Shown here piece after piece: positions 11,536-13,818 of a DNA stretch of 13,818 nt (positions within the stretch are counted from its first letter, which is position 1; each line of letters starts with the position of its first letter). The DNA is from Bog-159 sp049514955. Its GTDB lineage: Bacteria > Acidobacteriota > Terriglobia > Bryobacterales > Bryobacteraceae. The DNA is taken from positions 1-13,818 of the forward strand of contig JBEKUO010000105.1 of assembly GCA_049514955.1 (NCBI GenBank), read 5' to 3'. The translations under genes and the position numbers were made by a program. The notes beneath the pieces were generated by a model, which worked only from the letters and a program-made list of their open reading frames with translations, was not told the DNA's origin and made no database searches.

Positions 11536-12717
11536 CTACAGACTCGGCGGCCCTCCCGCCTCCGCCACCTCGAGATACACCTCTAGCACCTCCCGCGCCG
11601 TCCGCTCCCAGCTATAGCGCGCAGCCTGCGCCTTGCCTCTGGCGATCAAATCTTCGCGCAGATTTTCGTCCAGCAGCACCTCCTGAATGCCGCGCGCGAT
11701 CTCGAACACGTTCTCCGGATTCACCAGCAGCGCCGCATCGCCCACCACCTCCGGCAGCGAGCTGACGTTGGAAGTCACCACCGGCGTGCCGCAAGCCATG
11801 GCCTCCAGCGGCGGCAGCCCGAATCCTTCGTAGAGCGACGGAAACACGAACACCGCCGCATGCTCAAAAAAAATGCGCAGCGTCTCGAACGGCACGAACC
11901 CGAGGAACCGCACCACCTTTTCCACGCGCGCCTGGTTCACTGCCCGTCGCACCGAAGGATAGCGCGAGATCTCGTCGCCGATGACGATCAGGTGCAGGTC
12001 GCGGTAAACCGGATGCCGCGAAAGCTGTTCGCGCACCACCGCGAAAGCCTCCACGAGCCGCGGAATGTTCTTCTGCGGCCGTATGTTGCCGGCATACAGC
12101 AGGAATGGATACTGGATCTGGTAGCGCTCCAGGATGCGTGCGCGCGCCAATCGTTCGCCGTCGGGACCGGCCACCCCCGCGTCACCGGCCAGCGCCCGCT
12201 GGAAGAACTCCGGGTGCGGCGCGTTGTACACCAGCCGTATGCGGCCCTCCGGAATGCCCAGAGTGTCCCGCACATCGCGCCGCGTGGCTTCCGAGACCGC
12301 GATGATGCGTTTGGCGCGCAGCAATCCGCGGCGCAGTAGGAATCGGCGCAGATCCATCCGCAGCCCCGAGCCGGTCTCAAACAGCAGGCTCGCCATGTCG
12401 TGTATAGTCACCACATAACGCTCCCGCATAAACAGCGGCACCTGGTTCAACGGAATGTGTACCAGATCGGGCGCCTGCCGCCGCAGGAATAACGGGAACG
12501 CGACGTGATTCAGGTAGTAGGAGTCGGTCTTGCGGTAGACGGTGGTCTTGAAGTTGGGGGGCAGGTCGGCAAAAGTTTTTACGTCCTCGGGCAGTGCCAC
12601 CAGAACGTAGTCATTTGACTGATCGATGGCCGCCAGCGCGTGCAGGAGGCTCCGTATGTAAGTGCCTATGCCGAAGTCCCGCACCCGCCGGACATCGATT
12701 ACGATGCGCAGGGGCAT
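11536..12717 (-). CDS. GT4-family (GT-B fold) glycosyltransferase
   Basis: This 393-residue protein is a retaining glycosyltransferase of the GT4 type, which moves a sugar from a nucleotide-sugar donor to a cell-envelope or polysaccharide acceptor. The N-terminal Rossmann domain (1 to about 195) starts RIVIDVRRVRDFGIGTYIRSLL and contains YVVTIHDMASLLF (101-113) and RIIAVSEATRRDV (137-149). The C-terminal donor-binding domain begins at about 203 with FLLYAGNIRPQKNI. It has LHLIVIGD (241-248), VRFLGFVP (269-276) and the GT4 EX7E motif EGFGLPPLE (E297 and E305), then ACGTPVVTSNVSSLPEVVGDAALLV. It has no signal or membrane segment, so it acts on the cytoplasmic side. Its ATG lies nine bases after the glyA stop, with no other promoter space, so the two are probably one transcript. 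The functional link to glyA is not obvious. The acceptor sugar is unknown. Confidence 0.93.
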   Translation of the reverse strand: MPLRIVIDVRRVRDFGIGTYIRSLLHALAAIDQSNDYVLVALPEDVKTFADLPPNFKTTVYRKTDSYYLNHVAFPLFLRRQAPDLVHIPLNQVPLFMRERYVVTIHDMASLLFETGSGLRMDLRRFLLRRGLLRAKRIIAVSEATRRDVRDTLGIPEGRIRLVYNAPHPEFFQRALAGDAGVAGPDGERLARARILERYQIQYPFLLYAGNIRPQKNIPRLVEAFAVVREQLSRHPVYRDLHLIVIGDEISRYPSVRRAVNQARVEKVVRFLGFVPFETLRIFFEHAAVFVFPSLYEGFGLPPLEAMACGTPVVTSNVSSLPEVVGDAALLVNPENVFEIARGIQEVLLDENLREDLIARGKAQAARYSWERTAREVLEVYLEVAEAGGPPSL

Positions 12718-12726
12718 GGCCCGCCA

Positions 12727-13818
12727 TCAGGCCCGCGTGAGGGCGGGCTCGCGTGCGGCCACCGCCTGGCGCTTCCACGCGTACAGCGGAAATCGCCCGG
12801 TCAGTACTTCGACCTTGCGCCGCACGCCGGCAATGGCGTCGTCCGAGGAAATGTGCTCCAGAACTTCGGCGATCAGCGCGGCCACTTCGCGCATCTCCGG
12901 CTCGCGAAAACCGCGTGTGGTCACCGCCGGGCTCCCCAGGCGTATGCCGCTGGGATTGAGCGGCGGATTCACATCGAACGGAATGGCATTCTTGTTGACG
13001 GTAATGCGCGCGCGGTCCAGAGCCGCCTCGGCTTCCTTGCCGCGAATGCCCTTGGAGAAAACGTCCACCAGCATCAGGTGCGTGTCGGTGCCGCCGGAGA
13101 CCACGCGAAAGCCAGCATCCATCAGTCCGCCCGCCAGCGCCTTCGCATTGGCCACCACCTGCTTCTGGTATTCCACGAAGCCGGGATCCATGGCTTCCCG
13201 GAAGCATACTGCCTTGGCCGCCACGATATGCACCAGCGGTCCGCCCTGGAAGCCGGGGAAGACGGCTTTATCGATGGCTGCCGCGAATTTCTCCTTCGAT
13301 AGAATCAATCCCGCGCGCGGCCCGCGCAGCGTCTTGTGCGTGGTGGTAGTGACGATGTCGGCCCACTGGCAAGGATTGGGATGCAGCCCCGCGGCGACGA
13401 GGCCCGAGATGTGCGCCATATCCACAACGAACACTGCGCCCACTCGATCGGCGATCTCGCGGAAGCGTGCGAAGTCCAGCACCCGCGGATACGCGCTCGC
13501 TCCCGCCAGGACCATCTTCGGCTTGTGCTCCTCGGCCAGCCGCTCGAGTTCGTCGTAATCGATGCGCTCGTCGTCCTTGCGCACGCCGTAGGGCACGATG
13601 TTGTAGGTCTTGCCGGAGAAGTTGAGTTTGTGTCCGTGGGTCAGGTGGCCGCCGTGCGCCAGGTTCATTCCCAGGATGGTATCTCCCGGCTGCAGCACCG
13701 CCGCGTAGGCCGCTTGATTGGCCTGCGAGCCGGAGTGCGGCTGCACGTTGGCGTGCTCGGCCCCAAACAGCTTTTTGGCCCGCTCGCGCGCCAGATTCTC
13801 CACGATGTCGGTGAACTC
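12727..13818 (-). CDS. glyA: Serine hydroxymethyltransferase (5' end outside the window)
   Basis: The visible 363 residues are the central and C-terminal parts of serine hydroxymethyltransferase. This cytoplasmic PLP enzyme interconverts serine and glycine while loading one-carbon units onto tetrahydrofolate. The fragment opens EFTDIVENLARERAKKLFG and continues with NVQPHSGSQANQAAY and GMNLAHGGHLTHG, all highly conserved in GlyA. VVDMAHISGLVAAGLHPNP supplies the PLP-contacting Asp and His. TTTTHKTLRGPRAG carries the Schiff-base lysine (about residue 162 of the fragment). FPGFQGGPLVH and the C-terminal NPSGIRLGSPAVTTRGF are intact. Compared with bacterial GlyA of about 415-430 residues, roughly the first 60-70 residues are missing because the gene runs off the right edge; the GTG at 13803 is an internal valine, not a start. 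The C-terminal tail after FPLYAWK is a short Ala/Arg-rich extension. The glycosyltransferase follows nine bases downstream. Confidence 0.97.
   Translation of the reverse strand, partial: EFTDIVENLARERAKKLFGAEHANVQPHSGSQANQAAYAAVLQPGDTILGMNLAHGGHLTHGHKLNFSGKTYNIVPYGVRKDDERIDYDELERLAEEHKPKMVLAGASAYPRVLDFARFREIADRVGAVFVVDMAHISGLVAAGLHPNPCQWADIVTTTTHKTLRGPRAGLILSKEKFAAAIDKAVFPGFQGGPLVHIVAAKAVCFREAMDPGFVEYQKQVVANAKALAGGLMDAGFRVVSGGTDTHLMLVDVFSKGIRGKEAEAALDRARITVNKNAIPFDVNPPLNPSGIRLGSPAVTTRGFREPEMREVAALIAEVLEHISSDDAIAGVRRKVEVLTGRFPLYAWKRQAVAAREPALTRA

Noticed and set aside
12662..13558. Plus-strand open frame of 298 codons opposite glyA
   Set aside because: It is antisense to unmistakable GlyA motifs and shows no family features of its own.

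Overview
The window looks like chromosomal DNA of a GC-rich soil Acidobacterium, most likely from the Solibacter/Bryobacterales side of the phylum. The main reason is two MacB/FtsX-type permeases of about 800 residues with no ATPase beside them. This is the architecture known as ADOP (acidobacterial duplicated orphan permease). The ECF sigma factor/anti-sigma pairs, PEGA-domain proteins and 'DGNxYGTT' plus TIG beta-propeller-like proteins also fit that phylum. The assignment is inference from gene content; there is no rRNA or tRNA in the window.

Layout, low to high coordinates. (1) 1-908, minus strand: small iron-sulfur subunit followed by the N-terminal part of the large molybdenum subunit of an isoquinoline 1-oxidoreductase-type hydroxylase. 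The large-subunit frame closes with TGA after 147 codons, at the window edge. (2) 956-1426, minus: a MaoC-like hydratase. (3) 1427-1665: a 239-base spacer packed with short palindromes. (4) 1666-4065, minus: ADOP permease A. (5) 4066-4302: divergent intergenic region with an AT-rich quasi-palindrome. (6) 4303-5060, plus: a toxin-first type II toxin-antitoxin pair of the Gp49/HigB-like plus XRE/HigA-like kind, the only plus-strand genes. A hairpin with a T-run follows at 5084-5109. (7) 5108-9398, minus: a compact four-gene operon, read from the high-coordinate end: ECF sigma factor, zinc-finger anti-sigma factor, a small secreted secretin-like protein, and ADOP permease B. (8) 9612 to about 10260, minus: a frameshifted, 5'-truncated relic of a DGNxYGTT-repeat/TIG-domain protein. 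(9) 10420-11388, minus: a secreted PEGA-domain protein. (10) 11536-13818, minus: a GT4 glycosyltransferase downstream of glyA (serine hydroxymethyltransferase), which runs off the right edge.

The best-integrated unit is the sigma/anti-sigma/secretin-like/permease operon. Start-stop overlaps and strong ribosome-binding sites tie the genes together and suggest an envelope-sensing regulator that controls an exported protein and an inner-membrane permease. The toxin-antitoxin pair sits between the two permeases in opposite orientation and in visibly less GC-rich DNA, which suggests an acquired insert. No CRISPR array, transposase, tRNA or rRNA was seen. No gene-free stretch exceeds 300 bases.
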